A stretch of 64,000 bases of DNA from Phyllobacterium calauticae (lineage in GTDB: Bacteria; Pseudomonadota; Alphaproteobacteria; Rhizobiales; Rhizobiaceae), in the NCBI RefSeq assembly GCF_019991125.1, contig NZ_JAGENB010000001.1:1-64000 (forward strand). The letters are read 5' to 3'. The notes under the pieces are model-generated. The model was not told the DNA's origin. It worked only from the letters and a program-made list of their open reading frames with translations, and ran no database searches. Below, piece by piece: positions 24,134-31,023 of the stretch. Numbering within the stretch: position 1 is the first letter of the stretch; the number at the start of each line of letters is the position of its first letter. The position numbers were made by a program, and so were the translations under genes.

Positions 24134-24502
24134 TTACTGATCGCGCTCAGACGTTTTCGTTCCAGAAACAAGATCAGCCAGCCACACAGCTTTCGAATTG
24201 GGCGCATGGATGGACCTTTCGTTCTCGTAGATTTGGTCAGTTTTGGAGGATGCTTTTTGATATGCCTCGGCGATTGCCGCGAAGCTCGAAAGCATCATGT
24301 CCTTCATCTCTCGCCGGTGGCGTAGACGCAGGAGGATTGAAGCAGGCGCGCCAAACTTGGTCTGTACACGGTGCGCGGCGGCTTCGATTGTGTCCCCTAT
24401 GCCCCGATACTCGCGGCGCAAGAGGAATTCGCCCATTACGCGGGCCTCTTTGACGTACACGTCATTCATTTTGTCGTCCTCGACAAAAGGTTTGTTACCC
24501 AT
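24134..24502 (-). CDS. phage early protein of unknown function
   Basis: 122 aa when started at ATG 24502, which has GGAGAG upstream; a second ATG at 24469 with GAGG upstream is equally possible. The protein is helical and basic (RREYRGIGDTIEAAAHRVQ, LRLRHRREMKDMM), with a polar C-terminus. I do not recognise a family. It lies 65 bases before the GIY-YIG gene and downstream of a strong terminator at 24673-24717, so it may have its own promoter. Confidence 0.6.
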   Translation of the reverse strand: MGNKPFVEDDKMNDVYVKEARVMGEFLLRREYRGIGDTIEAAAHRVQTKFGAPASILLRLRHRREMKDMMLSSFAAIAEAYQKASSKTDQIYENERSIHAPNSKAVWLADLVSGTKTSERDQ

Positions 24503-24672
24503 GACAAAAACTCTCCAATACGGTTGCAGTCATGAGCGACGAGCAACTGAACACTTTGGAGAGCGACGGAAAAACAGATGATGGGAAGGCCGGTTACACG
24601 GATGGGGATCTGGATACCGGCAATTTCGAAAGCATTGGATTTCTTGCCGGAACTATCCTGTCCCGTGTGAAG

Positions 24673-24717
24673 GCAAGAAAAGAGGCCACCGGAGCAAATG
24701 ACCTCGCTCCGGTGGCC
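24673..24717 (-). terminator. strong intrinsic terminator within the early operon
   Basis: A perfect 12-bp stem, GGCCACCGGAGC (24684-24695) with GCTCCGGTGGCC (24706-24717), and a ten-base loop. On the minus strand it is followed by TCTTTTCTTG. It sits downstream of the cro, GapR-like and 76-aa genes. Transcription from the cro promoter would stop here unless antitermination occurs, as at lambda tR1. Confidence 0.8.
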
Positions 24718-24791
24718 AGACATGCTCAAACCAAACCGCTCGGGAGAAAAGCGCGGGGTTGTCTGGCGAGCAATGAGAAGGATGTTGGAGG

Positions 24792-25022
24792 TCACTTTGA
24801 AACCTCCAAATCTTCGACGGACGAGCGTGCTGTCTTCTTGGCGCGATGAAGGCGCTTTTCAGCGACGTTCTTGCGGCGTAACCGGATCTCGGAGACGCGC
24901 TCGGACTCTTCGAGCCGATCAATGAGGCTCAGGACCGAATATGGCGAAATCGGATGACCTTGAGTTGCCTGCTCGCGCACGTCGTCGAGTTCTACGTCGG
25001 TAAAGTGATCGGTCGGCTTCAT
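24792..25022 (-). CDS. small helical phage early protein
   Basis: 76 aa in a four-base overlap with the end of the GapR-like gene (25019-25022). The N-terminus is acidic and the C-terminal half is strongly basic and helical (LRRKNVAEKRLHRAKKTAR), which could bind nucleic acid. It is the last gene before the terminator. The family is not recognised. Confidence 0.6.
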   Translation of the reverse strand: MKPTDHFTDVELDDVREQATQGHPISPYSVLSLIDRLEESERVSEIRLRRKNVAEKRLHRAKKTARSSVEDLEVSK

Positions 25023-26131
25023 GCTGACACCCGTTTGGATGCGGCCGACTTTTCCTTCATCGCACTGTCAGTGCAGCGCCAGCAGGAGGCCATGCTGTGA
25101 GAGAAGGTGCACTTCTCGCCCTTCGCAGCCTTTTGGCATTGAGGATTGAGCTTCGGTCCTTCGGATGCAGCTTTCAGAAACGCAGGAGGTGTGAATTGGT
25201 CGACGGCTTGCTCTTCTTGGTTCCCCGTTATGCAGTTCTCGCTTTCGCGACCCTGACCGCCAATGGACTGCAATCCATTGGTTTTTGCGCACCCGGGAGA
25301 AGAGCTTGGTATACGCGGATGGCCGTCGGCATCCGTCAAAGGTCGCGGGTCAGGGGTAATCTCAGAATTGGCGACGGTTCCGCTCTCGGTACCGACAACT
25401 GTCACGTCGCTATCGCAGGCCTGTCCCGCCTGCCCTCCGGCGTTAAGTTGGGCGTCTACAGACGCTGGTCGCGCCGCATTGGACTTACCGCTAGAGCTTT
25501 CGCTAGTAGCTGTGCCGCCGCCGTCCTGCGCTGGGACTTCGTTTGCCGTTTCCGGCGAATTGGTTGCGACGACTTCCACGTCGCTGCTGGCGCGCATTGC
25601 GCTGCTGTTTACATCATCGCCTCCCGTGTTGGCAGCATCCGCATCCACGTCACTGCTTGGGGCTTCCTGTCCCTCTCCATCGAAGGAAACCGTATCGTCG
25701 AGGATTTCGCCGGTTTCGGCATCGATACGCTCCTCGCGCTCGATCATGATGTCGACGGCAGCGATGAGAGTCTTGCGACCGGTTTCGGTCTGCATGCCGG
25801 TTACGATGGTATGTGCAAGCTTGGGATCGATGCCCTTCTGGGAGGCATATCCGTTTTTTGCTTCATGCGTATGCGTAGCAAGCGTCGTGCCAGTTTCATA
25901 AGAGGTGAGATAAAGATCGAACATTGTTTCGCGTTCGGTGAGCGCATCCCGACCAACCTTCTCGACCTTACGCAAGTGGGAGACAACCTGCCCCAAGGCG
26001 GTCTTGTCGTAGCCACTGCCCTTGGCCTCCGCATAGATTTCGCGGATTTCAATTGCCAGTTCGTCCTGCTCTTCCTTCAAGCGGAGAACACGATCGATAA
26101 TGGATTTCAGTTGGGCGTCGGCGGCACTCAT
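25019..26131 (-). CDS. GapR/DUF2312-type DNA-binding protein with a long disordered tail and Cys motif
   Basis: 370 aa. Residues about 1-75 match DUF2312/GapR: two helices with LKEEQDELAIEIREIYAEAK and a DLYL segment. GapR of Caulobacter is only about 90 aa, clamps overtwisted DNA and helps replication. Here about 290 residues follow: a middle part with EREERIDAETGEILDD, then a long Ser/Asp/Gly/Thr-rich disordered region, and a C-terminal segment with four Cys (NPQCQKAAKGEKC, then ASCWRC) that could bind zinc. It begins in a four-base overlap with the cro gene. The function of this extended form is unknown. Confidence 0.75.
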   Translation of the reverse strand: MSAADAQLKSIIDRVLRLKEEQDELAIEIREIYAEAKGSGYDKTALGQVVSHLRKVEKVGRDALTERETMFDLYLTSYETGTTLATHTHEAKNGYASQKGIDPKLAHTIVTGMQTETGRKTLIAAVDIMIEREERIDAETGEILDDTVSFDGEGQEAPSSDVDADAANTGGDDVNSSAMRASSDVEVVATNSPETANEVPAQDGGGTATSESSSGKSNAARPASVDAQLNAGGQAGQACDSDVTVVGTESGTVANSEITPDPRPLTDADGHPRIPSSSPGCAKTNGLQSIGGQGRESENCITGNQEEQAVDQFTPPAFLKAASEGPKLNPQCQKAAKGEKCTFSHSMASCWRCTDSAMKEKSAASKRVSA

Positions 26132-26328
26132 GCTGCGCGCTCCGCAATCTTCGACGCGTCGGAGGCAAGTCGATCAATGAATGCCTTGGCTGGTCCCCGT
26201 GTGGGTACGCCATGGTTCTCCCATCGCCATACCGTCGAGAGGTCAACACCAGCCAAAACTGCAAGCTGGGTCTGGGTGAGATTGAGGGCTTTTCGGATAG
26301 CCGGCAGATTTATGATGATGTCGCTCAT
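26128..26328 (-). CDS. Cro-type helix-turn-helix regulator
   Basis: 66 aa from the ATG at 26328. The helix-turn-helix (IRKALNLTQTQLAVLAGVDL, then STVWRWENHG) covers residues about 9-38. It is divergent from the CI-type repressor and is the first gene of the minus-strand operon. The promoter's -10 hexamer ends seven bases before the ATG, so the mRNA probably starts at or within a base or two of the start codon. It would repress the lysogenic promoter and tune early transcription. Confidence 0.85.
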   Translation of the reverse strand: MSDIIINLPAIRKALNLTQTQLAVLAGVDLSTVWRWENHGVPTRGPAKAFIDRLASDASKIAERAA

Positions 26329-26334
26329 GCAAAT

Positions 26335-26353
26335 AGTATGCGTAACGCAAACT
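26335..26353. promoter_or_regulatory. repressor operator 1
   Basis: AGTATGCGTAACGCAAACT, an imperfect palindrome with 8 of 9 half-site positions matching. It lies between cro and the CI-type gene and overlaps the cro promoter. A site differing at 2 of 19 positions occurs at 29567-29585 in front of the other early operon, which supports its being the repressor binding site. Confidence 0.8.
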
Positions 26354-26363
26354 ATTGTGTCAA
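26335..26363 (-). promoter_or_regulatory. early promoter of the cro operon
   Basis: On the minus strand: -35 TTGACA (26358-26363), 17-bp spacer, -10 CATACT (26335-26340). The geometry is that of a strong sigma-70 type promoter. The ATG of cro is so close that a leaderless message is likely. The 19-bp operator covers the -10 and the spacer. Confidence 0.8.
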
Positions 26364-26378
26364 GTCGAAATGCATACT
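26350..26378 (+). promoter_or_regulatory. possible maintenance promoter of the CI-type repressor
   Basis: A third CATACT box at 26373-26378 is preceded by ATG, giving ATGCATACT, identical to the right half of operator 2. Seventeen bases upstream lies AACTAT (26350-26355), a weak -35. A weak promoter next to an operator would be expected for repressor maintenance. If correct, translation of the repressor starts at 26400 rather than 26370. Confidence 0.4.
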
Positions 26379-26399
26379 GAAAATGTGCAAGATGCAGGC

Positions 26400-27137
26400 A
26401 TGAAAGAAGAGACCCGTCCAGAACCTGCAATTCGACTTGAACAGGCCCGCTTGGCTCGCGGCTTCGCCAAAGCTATCGATGCCGCCAATTTCTTCGGTTG
26501 GAAGTACGTCACGTACACCCAGCATGAAAGCGGCGAGCGAGGCTTGATCCGGGCAGCGGAACAATATGCCAAAGCCTATAGGGTTAGCGCCGGGTGGCTA
26601 TTGACGGGTGAAGGCAAAGGCCCTGAAGGTATCATCGCACCAGATCTAGACCTGGAGCCAAGTCAACAGCGTCCAAAGTCACGGCCAAACGCCAGCTTCC
26701 CGCCAAAGTACCAACAGTTCCCTACGGACAGCTCTATTCCGCTGCTCGGCCAATCCATTGGCGGCCCAAATGGCCGGTTTGTGCTCAACGGATCCGAAGT
26801 TGGCCGCGTGTTCTGTCCTCCTGGCTTGGAAGGTGTCGAAGGCGCATATGCTGTGCGGGTATTTGGCACCTCAATGGAGCCAAGATACATGGCCGGCGAA
26901 ACGGTGTGGCTAAACCCTCAAGAGCCAGTCCGCGCGAATGATGATGTCGTCGCACAGATACTACAGAATGGCGATGATCAGCCGGTTGAGAGCTATATCA
27001 AGCAATTCGTGTCCCGTTCATCAAAGGTTCTTCGTCTTCGCCAGCACAACCCTGAAGAGGGTGAAAGCAAGGAACTGGAGTTTGACAACGAAAAGGTATT
27101 CTCCGTTCATAAGATCGTCTTTCATGCCACGGTCTGA
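26400..27137 (+). CDS. CI-type phage repressor, helix-turn-helix plus S24 peptidase domain
   Basis: 245 aa from ATG 26400; an ATG at 26370 would add ten residues. Residues about 8-70 form the DNA-binding domain (RLEQARLARGFAKAIDAANFF, then YTQHESGERG). Residues about 115-245 form the S24 domain with the catalytic Ser in FGTSMEPRY and Lys in ESYIKQF. The usual Ala-Gly or Cys-Gly cleavage pair is not evident; LGQSIGGPNG stands in its place, as in some rhizobial repressors. It should hold both early promoters off in the lysogen and be inactivated on DNA damage. Confidence 0.85.
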   Translation: MKEETRPEPAIRLEQARLARGFAKAIDAANFFGWKYVTYTQHESGERGLIRAAEQYAKAYRVSAGWLLTGEGKGPEGIIAPDLDLEPSQQRPKSRPNASFPPKYQQFPTDSSIPLLGQSIGGPNGRFVLNGSEVGRVFCPPGLEGVEGAYAVRVFGTSMEPRYMAGETVWLNPQEPVRANDDVVAQILQNGDDQPVESYIKQFVSRSSKVLRLRQHNPEEGESKELEFDNEKVFSVHKIVFHATV

Positions 27138-27391
27138 ACCACTTCCTCACAAATCCACGTTGGCCGGATCGTCAGATTCCGGGCGGACGGCGGCCTTCGG
27201 GGGCACGCGCCGCAACGGATTTTCCGGCAAAGTTGTAGATAGCTATGGATGCCTAGCGAAGACGCTGTCTGTAGATGGGATAATCTCAGCACCCGCGAAT
27301 GCCCGCAATCGTCGCAAGCGACATATACACTCGACAGCTCGACGACCAATCGATAGGCGTCCGGATGGACAAAGGGAGTACCATCAAACAT
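27122..27391 (-). CDS. small zinc-ribbon-like phage protein
   Basis: 89 aa from ATG 27391; an upstream ATG at 27424 would add 11 residues. Two Cys pairs, CDDC and CRKIRCGAC, separated by about 29 residues, look like a zinc ribbon. The segment RLSHLQTASSLG between them is helical. The 3' end overlaps the convergent repressor gene by 16 bases. Small proteins with this pattern are frequent in rhizobial genomes; their role is unknown. Confidence 0.65.
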   Translation of the reverse strand: MFDGTPFVHPDAYRLVVELSSVYVACDDCGHSRVLRLSHLQTASSLGIHSYLQLCRKIRCGACPRRPPSARNLTIRPTWICEEVVQTVA

Positions 27392-27485
27392 CTCTCGCCT
27401 GCTTATGTTCTTCTTTTGTTCCATTTAGAAAAGCAGTTTTGAAAGTCGGAGTCGAGTCTCCTGACAGATATTTTTGGTGGTATTG

Positions 27486-27725
27486 ATGGATCCCGTTCGC
27501 CTCATAGTTGTCATGGCATTTGACCGATCTGACGAAGGCGAGCTTTCGCCCGCCTTTGAGGCAATGCAATTTGAGGTGGAAGACCGTGCGATACGAACTG
27601 CGCGGGATCTGGCCGGCAAGCACGTCGGTGTCATAGCCTGGGCGCGAGAAGCCCAGCCGGACATTGGGGAATACGGACCGCCGACTGTCCTATTTCAGTC
27701 AGGTGATGTGCCGGATATGGAATAG
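27486..27725 (+). CDS. conserved small phage protein of unknown function
   Basis: 79 aa from ATG 27486, preceded by GGTGG. The sequence (VRLIVVMAFDRSDEGEL, then DRAIRTARDLAGKHVGVIAW) has the pattern of a compact alpha/beta protein that I know as a recurrent hypothetical protein of rhizobial prophages. It lies 26 bases before the TcmP gene. Confidence 0.65.
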   Translation: MDPVRLIVVMAFDRSDEGELSPAFEAMQFEVEDRAIRTARDLAGKHVGVIAWAREAQPDIGEYGPPTVLFQSGDVPDME

Positions 27726-27751
27726 AAATCACGGCATACTTTGGGGGATAA

Positions 27752-28621
27752 ATGAACGACCATGAATTTGGCAATCTATCCACAGATTTGAAGCTTTCAC
27801 TAGTGGAACGCTATCTAAAAGCTTTCACGCAAGCCCTCGACGATAAGTTTTCCGAACTTTGGTACATCGACGCGTTTGCGGGTACAGGAGTGCGCACGAT
27901 TGTCCATGCTGCCATTGAAGGCGGGCTACTTGGGGAGGACACCGCAGAGCGCATTGAACAGCGGAGAGGTTCGGCTCAGATAGCCATTGACGTGCTACCA
28001 ATGTTTGATCGCATCGTTCTAGTGGAGCAGAAAAAGCGGCACTATCAAGCATTGCTCAAACTGGTAAGCAACTACCCTGGCCGTAGAATTGATGTCGTCC
28101 GCGCAGATGCGAACAAGGCAATAATCTCTGAGCTAAACCAAAAAAATTGGACCGGGAAACGAGCTGTTATGTTTCTTGACCCTTACGGCATGGCGGTGAA
28201 TTGGAGTACCCTAGAAGCCATTCAGAAGACTGAGGCCATAGACGTTTGGTATTTGGTTTCCTTGTCTGGCATATTTAGGCAAGCCACTCGCGATCCCGCC
28301 AAGCTCAGCCCTGACAAGCGCGCCGCGTTAGTCCGGATGCTCGGAACGGATGAATGGGAACAGGAATGGTACGAAGGCCGAAAGGGCTTTGACCTACTCG
28401 GTGAATTTGATGAAGCATATCAACGCACTGCTGACGTTGAAGCCATCGAAACTTACGTTCAGAAACGGCTGCGAACCGTTTTCCCAGCAGTTCTTCCACC
28501 AAAAAGACTTTTCAATGATCGAGGAGTACCAATCTTTGCTCTGTTTCTGGCCATATCAAATCCAGAGCCAAAAGCTATTGGATTAGCAAAGCGGATTGGA
28601 AACCACATCCTCAAATCATAA
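27752..28621 (+). CDS. tcmP: three-Cys-motif partner protein TcmP
   Basis: 289 aa with GGGGGA before the ATG. The pattern WYIDAFAGTGVR near residues 37-48 and VMFLDPYGMAVNW near residues 139-151 is that of the TcmP family, which resembles Rossmann-fold methyltransferases (glycine motif, then DPYG in the place of the catalytic DPPY). TcmP proteins occur with a three-Cys-motif Gp37/Gp68-type protein, which is present here on the other strand with a six-base 3' overlap. The biochemical role of the pair is not established. The gene is AT-richer than the neighbouring early genes. Confidence 0.85.
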   Translation: MNDHEFGNLSTDLKLSLVERYLKAFTQALDDKFSELWYIDAFAGTGVRTIVHAAIEGGLLGEDTAERIEQRRGSAQIAIDVLPMFDRIVLVEQKKRHYQALLKLVSNYPGRRIDVVRADANKAIISELNQKNWTGKRAVMFLDPYGMAVNWSTLEAIQKTEAIDVWYLVSLSGIFRQATRDPAKLSPDKRAALVRMLGTDEWEQEWYEGRKGFDLLGEFDEAYQRTADVEAIETYVQKRLRTVFPAVLPPKRLFNDRGVPIFALFLAISNPEPKAIGLAKRIGNHILKS

Positions 28622-29368
28622 CGTGGCCTGGGGCATTTCATCCCAAGTGCGGCCTCGATATGCCCTGCCCGTGGCTTTTTTGTTCTTTCCACCCCATTGC
28701 TTGAAAAAGAAGACGGTATCGGCATCAGAACATTGATCATAGATCTCATCGATCCATTTCGGGTCCATAGGCCGAGCATTGGGACCGGACTCGCCACCCA
28801 CGATTGCCCAATGTATATTTGTCAGGTCTCCTCCGGCGACAGATCCGATCAGCGGCTCATACGATACAAACCTAACTGCTGCGGGAACTTTTCGAAGGTC
28901 ATCGAGCCGATACAGTACGCGCGCGTCTTCAACGCTCGCTCCCAACCAAACGTTTGGAAGGATAGGAAAACTTCCGGACAACAGCACCTCTGCCATGCGA
29001 TCAGGACGCTTTGTCAGTATCTGATAGGTGTGGTGCGGCGTTCGCCCCATCACACTCCATACCTTTTGAATGAAACTGGCTTCGACAGCCTCATGAAACA
29101 AATCGGACATTGAATTAACAAAAACCCGGCGCGGCTTAGACCAACTCTCAGGCACAGTGAGGGCCTTCTCGTCCATCACCATCTTGCCAGTCCATTTTGC
29201 CCGCCCTCCACTCTTACGAGTTGTGCCGACGTATTTTTCAACTCCCATAGCTTCAAGGCGAGCTGCCATGCGCATTGCGTAACAGTTTGTACAACCAGCA
29301 GTCAGGATTGTGCATCCAGCTACAGGATTCCAAGTCGCATCCGTCCATTCTATAGAGGTTTCGGCCAT
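28616..29368 (-). CDS. DUF5131 / phage Gp37-Gp68 family three-Cys-motif protein
   Basis: 250 aa from ATG 29368, which has AAGGAGG five bases upstream. The N-terminus IEWTDATWNPVAGC, then GCTNCYA, contains the three Cys residues that resemble a radical-SAM cluster site but with a different spacing. HHTYQILTKRPDRM and WAIVGGESGPNARPM are family signatures. It probably works together with TcmP, whose gene converges on it. A modification reaction on nucleic acid or protein is possible, but nothing in the sequence fixes the substrate. Confidence 0.85.
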   Translation of the reverse strand: MAETSIEWTDATWNPVAGCTILTAGCTNCYAMRMAARLEAMGVEKYVGTTRKSGGRAKWTGKMVMDEKALTVPESWSKPRRVFVNSMSDLFHEAVEASFIQKVWSVMGRTPHHTYQILTKRPDRMAEVLLSGSFPILPNVWLGASVEDARVLYRLDDLRKVPAAVRFVSYEPLIGSVAGGDLTNIHWAIVGGESGPNARPMDPKWIDEIYDQCSDADTVFFFKQWGGKNKKATGRAYRGRTWDEMPQATL

Positions 29369-29469
29369 TTGAGCCTCCTTGCTGATCATAGTAAATAATC
29401 CGTTTGTTGTTAATGTCTGGTTTCTGTCTCCTGACGTTGACTGACAAAACATACAAACCGACACGCGGG

Positions 29470-29490
29470 CCGCCTCTGGGCGGTTTTTTG
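29470..29490 (+). terminator. intrinsic terminator upstream of the rightward early promoter
   Basis: CCGCC-TCTG-GGCGG followed by six T on the plus strand. It would stop plus-strand transcripts coming from the TcmP side and isolate the early promoter at 29557, so that the recombination genes are read only from that promoter. Confidence 0.7.
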
Positions 29491-29556
29491 TTGCGCTGAT
29501 TCTGGCAGAGCGAGACCGGCTCGTCAAAATAATTCTCATTATGCATATTTTTTAGA

Positions 29557-29585
29557 TTGACGTGAATGTTTGCGTTATGCATACT
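29557..29585 (+). promoter_or_regulatory. early promoter with repressor operator 2
   Basis: -35 TTGACG (29557-29562), 17-bp spacer, -10 CATACT (29580-29585). The 19-bp site TGTTTGCGTTATGCATACT (29567-29585) is operator 1 in reverse orientation with two changes, placed at the same position relative to the promoter. This is the counterpart of lambda pL/OL and drives the recombination-integration operon. Confidence 0.8.
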
Positions 29586-29602
29586 TCATCCATCAACAAC
29601 GG

Positions 29603-30040
29603 ATGGACGCGATGAACGCTCTAGACCACACATTCACAGCATGGAATGGAACAAAGGCCCGGATTGAAGCAATCTGCGATGCGATCCGTATTCCCGGCGA
29701 CACGATGGCAATTGGCCTCGCCTGCTCGGCGATTGATGAAGATCGCGCCGCCTTCTGGTGCACCACGACATTCAGCAACACGGCTTCAGCCCGGGCGGTA
29801 AATCACGCGAATATCTCGGGCGATCTGACTGACGCACTGGAACTGGTCGGCATCTCGACCGGCGGATACCTGACGTGGGGCGTCTACCAGCAGCTTGAAG
29901 TCCTTATCCCACTCAATCACCAAGCAGCCGAACAGATGGTCGAACTCTACGGCCAGCGCGGACACAAGCGCACTGTCGAGGATCTGCTTTCCCGCGAAAC
30001 AATGGCCGTCGTCTACGGCCGCAGTTTGAGGGCAGCGTAA
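29603..30040 (+). CDS. first gene of the rightward early operon, unknown function
   Basis: 145 aa from ATG 29603; an ATG at 29612 is an alternative. It begins about ten bases after the expected transcription start. It has a mixed alpha/beta pattern with TKARIEAICDAIRIPG near the N-terminus and GHKRTVEDLLSRE near the end. I recognise no domain. It overlaps the next gene at TAATG. Early position suggests a role in takeover or regulation. Confidence 0.6.
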   Translation: MDAMNALDHTFTAWNGTKARIEAICDAIRIPGDTMAIGLACSAIDEDRAAFWCTTTFSNTASARAVNHANISGDLTDALELVGISTGGYLTWGVYQQLEVLIPLNHQAAEQMVELYGQRGHKRTVEDLLSRETMAVVYGRSLRAA

Positions 30041-30366
30041 TGGTCGCCCATCTGGAAGATGTAGAGCGCCTATTTGAAGCCGTGAAAAACCTCCGCAACG
30101 AACGACGGAAGATGCAAAAGCTATCCGACAAAGCCAGAGCGGCGGATGGTCCAAAAGCAATCCAGAAGGCGAATGTTGATCTGAACTGGCAGGCGTTCCA
30201 CGTAAATCGCTTGGAACATGCGGCACATGCAGCTGCGGTAGACTGTGACATTGCAGATATGCGAGAAGCCGCACGTTACAAGTCATACAGTGTCAAACTC
30301 TCGGGTTTCCACGAATACGAGGTTGTCCCTGCAAAGCCCCGGGATTTCCAAGGCGGTGCAGCATGA
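30040..30366 (+). CDS. small early phage protein
   Basis: 108 aa, starting in the stop of the previous gene. The N-terminal two thirds are helical and basic (VKNLRNERRKMQKLSDKAR), likely a coiled coil. It ends in a short beta-like part with FHEYEVVPAKP. There is no known domain. Coupling to both neighbours by overlaps supports the gene. Confidence 0.6.
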   Translation: MVAHLEDVERLFEAVKNLRNERRKMQKLSDKARAADGPKAIQKANVDLNWQAFHVNRLEHAAHAAAVDCDIADMREAARYKSYSVKLSGFHEYEVVPAKPRDFQGGAA

Positions 30367-30545
30367 CCCGCACCTACAAAATCATCAACATGGATACCGG
30401 CGAGGCCTTCGGGAGCGTCATTTTCTCCAAGCGGACGGCAGAAGACTGCGCAATCGACCTGCATGAGCACAATGGGCACAGCTACGTCGTCATCGAGACG
30501 GAAACGCGGACGGTGTTTCGCACTCCTGAAACGAGGGCAGCATGA
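30363..30545 (+). CDS. 60-aa early phage protein
   Basis: Starts in a four-base overlap with the previous gene and ends in one with the next. The pattern of alternating strands and one helix (KRTAEDCAIDLHEH) gives a small compact fold; function unknown. Confidence 0.6.
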   Translation: MTRTYKIINMDTGEAFGSVIFSKRTAEDCAIDLHEHNGHSYVVIETETRTVFRTPETRAA

Positions 30546-30754
30546 CTTCCCGCCGCGCACATAACATTGGAACCATTTTCATTGTGGTTGTCGTCACCGC
30601 GTCCCTGCAGTTGAGCGGATGCGGAACCTACAACACCTGGACGCCCCGCGAGCCGGAAGCTGCTCCTGAGTATTCCTGCGCCTCTGGCTATTACAATTGC
30701 CGCCTCAGCGAAGGTACCAGTCGTAGCCGGGAACCGAAGGGCGGTGCCAAGTGA
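30542..30754 (+). CDS. small putative lipoprotein of the early operon
   Basis: 70 aa. Residues about 10-26 are hydrophobic (TIFIVVVVTASLQLSGC) and end in a lipobox-like LSGC, so Cys27 could be lipidated after signal peptidase II cleavage. The mature part would be about 44 residues, Pro/Glu-rich with two further Cys. A lipoprotein made early could act at the membrane, for example in superinfection exclusion, but this is inference. Confidence 0.6.
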   Translation: MTSRRAHNIGTIFIVVVVTASLQLSGCGTYNTWTPREPEAAPEYSCASGYYNCRLSEGTSRSREPKGGAK

Positions 30755-31023
30755 CCAGCTATCTTCACCTGCTCGACTACTTGGGCGACCTTCGCGCTTC
30801 TGACCGGCTGGACACGCCTCCCGGCGGTACCGCTGGCTGCGAGCTTTCGAACATCTACCTCTGCATCATCGCGCAGAAAGCAAAGACCGAAGGCGACCCG
30901 CTCGAATACCTGCGCCGGATCGCCCTCAAACTTCACAAAAAGATGGCCCATGGAAGCTGGCAGAACGCCGCCTTCATTCGCATTGCGAGCTGGACCACTG
31001 AATTTCAAAGGATCGCAGCATGA
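30751..31023 (+). CDS. small early phage protein
   Basis: 90 aa with four-base overlaps on both sides. It is helical, with YLHLLDYLGDLRASDRLD near the N-terminus and LEYLRRIALKLHKKMAHG in the middle. No family recognised. Confidence 0.6.
   Translation: MTSYLHLLDYLGDLRASDRLDTPPGGTAGCELSNIYLCIIAQKAKTEGDPLEYLRRIALKLHKKMAHGSWQNAAFIRIASWTTEFQRIAA

Noticed and set aside
24532-24849. 105-codon plus-strand frame across the early terminator
   Set aside because: It runs through the hairpin and the end of another gene, with no domain and no clear ribosome-binding site. A minus-strand frame in the same place is equally weak.
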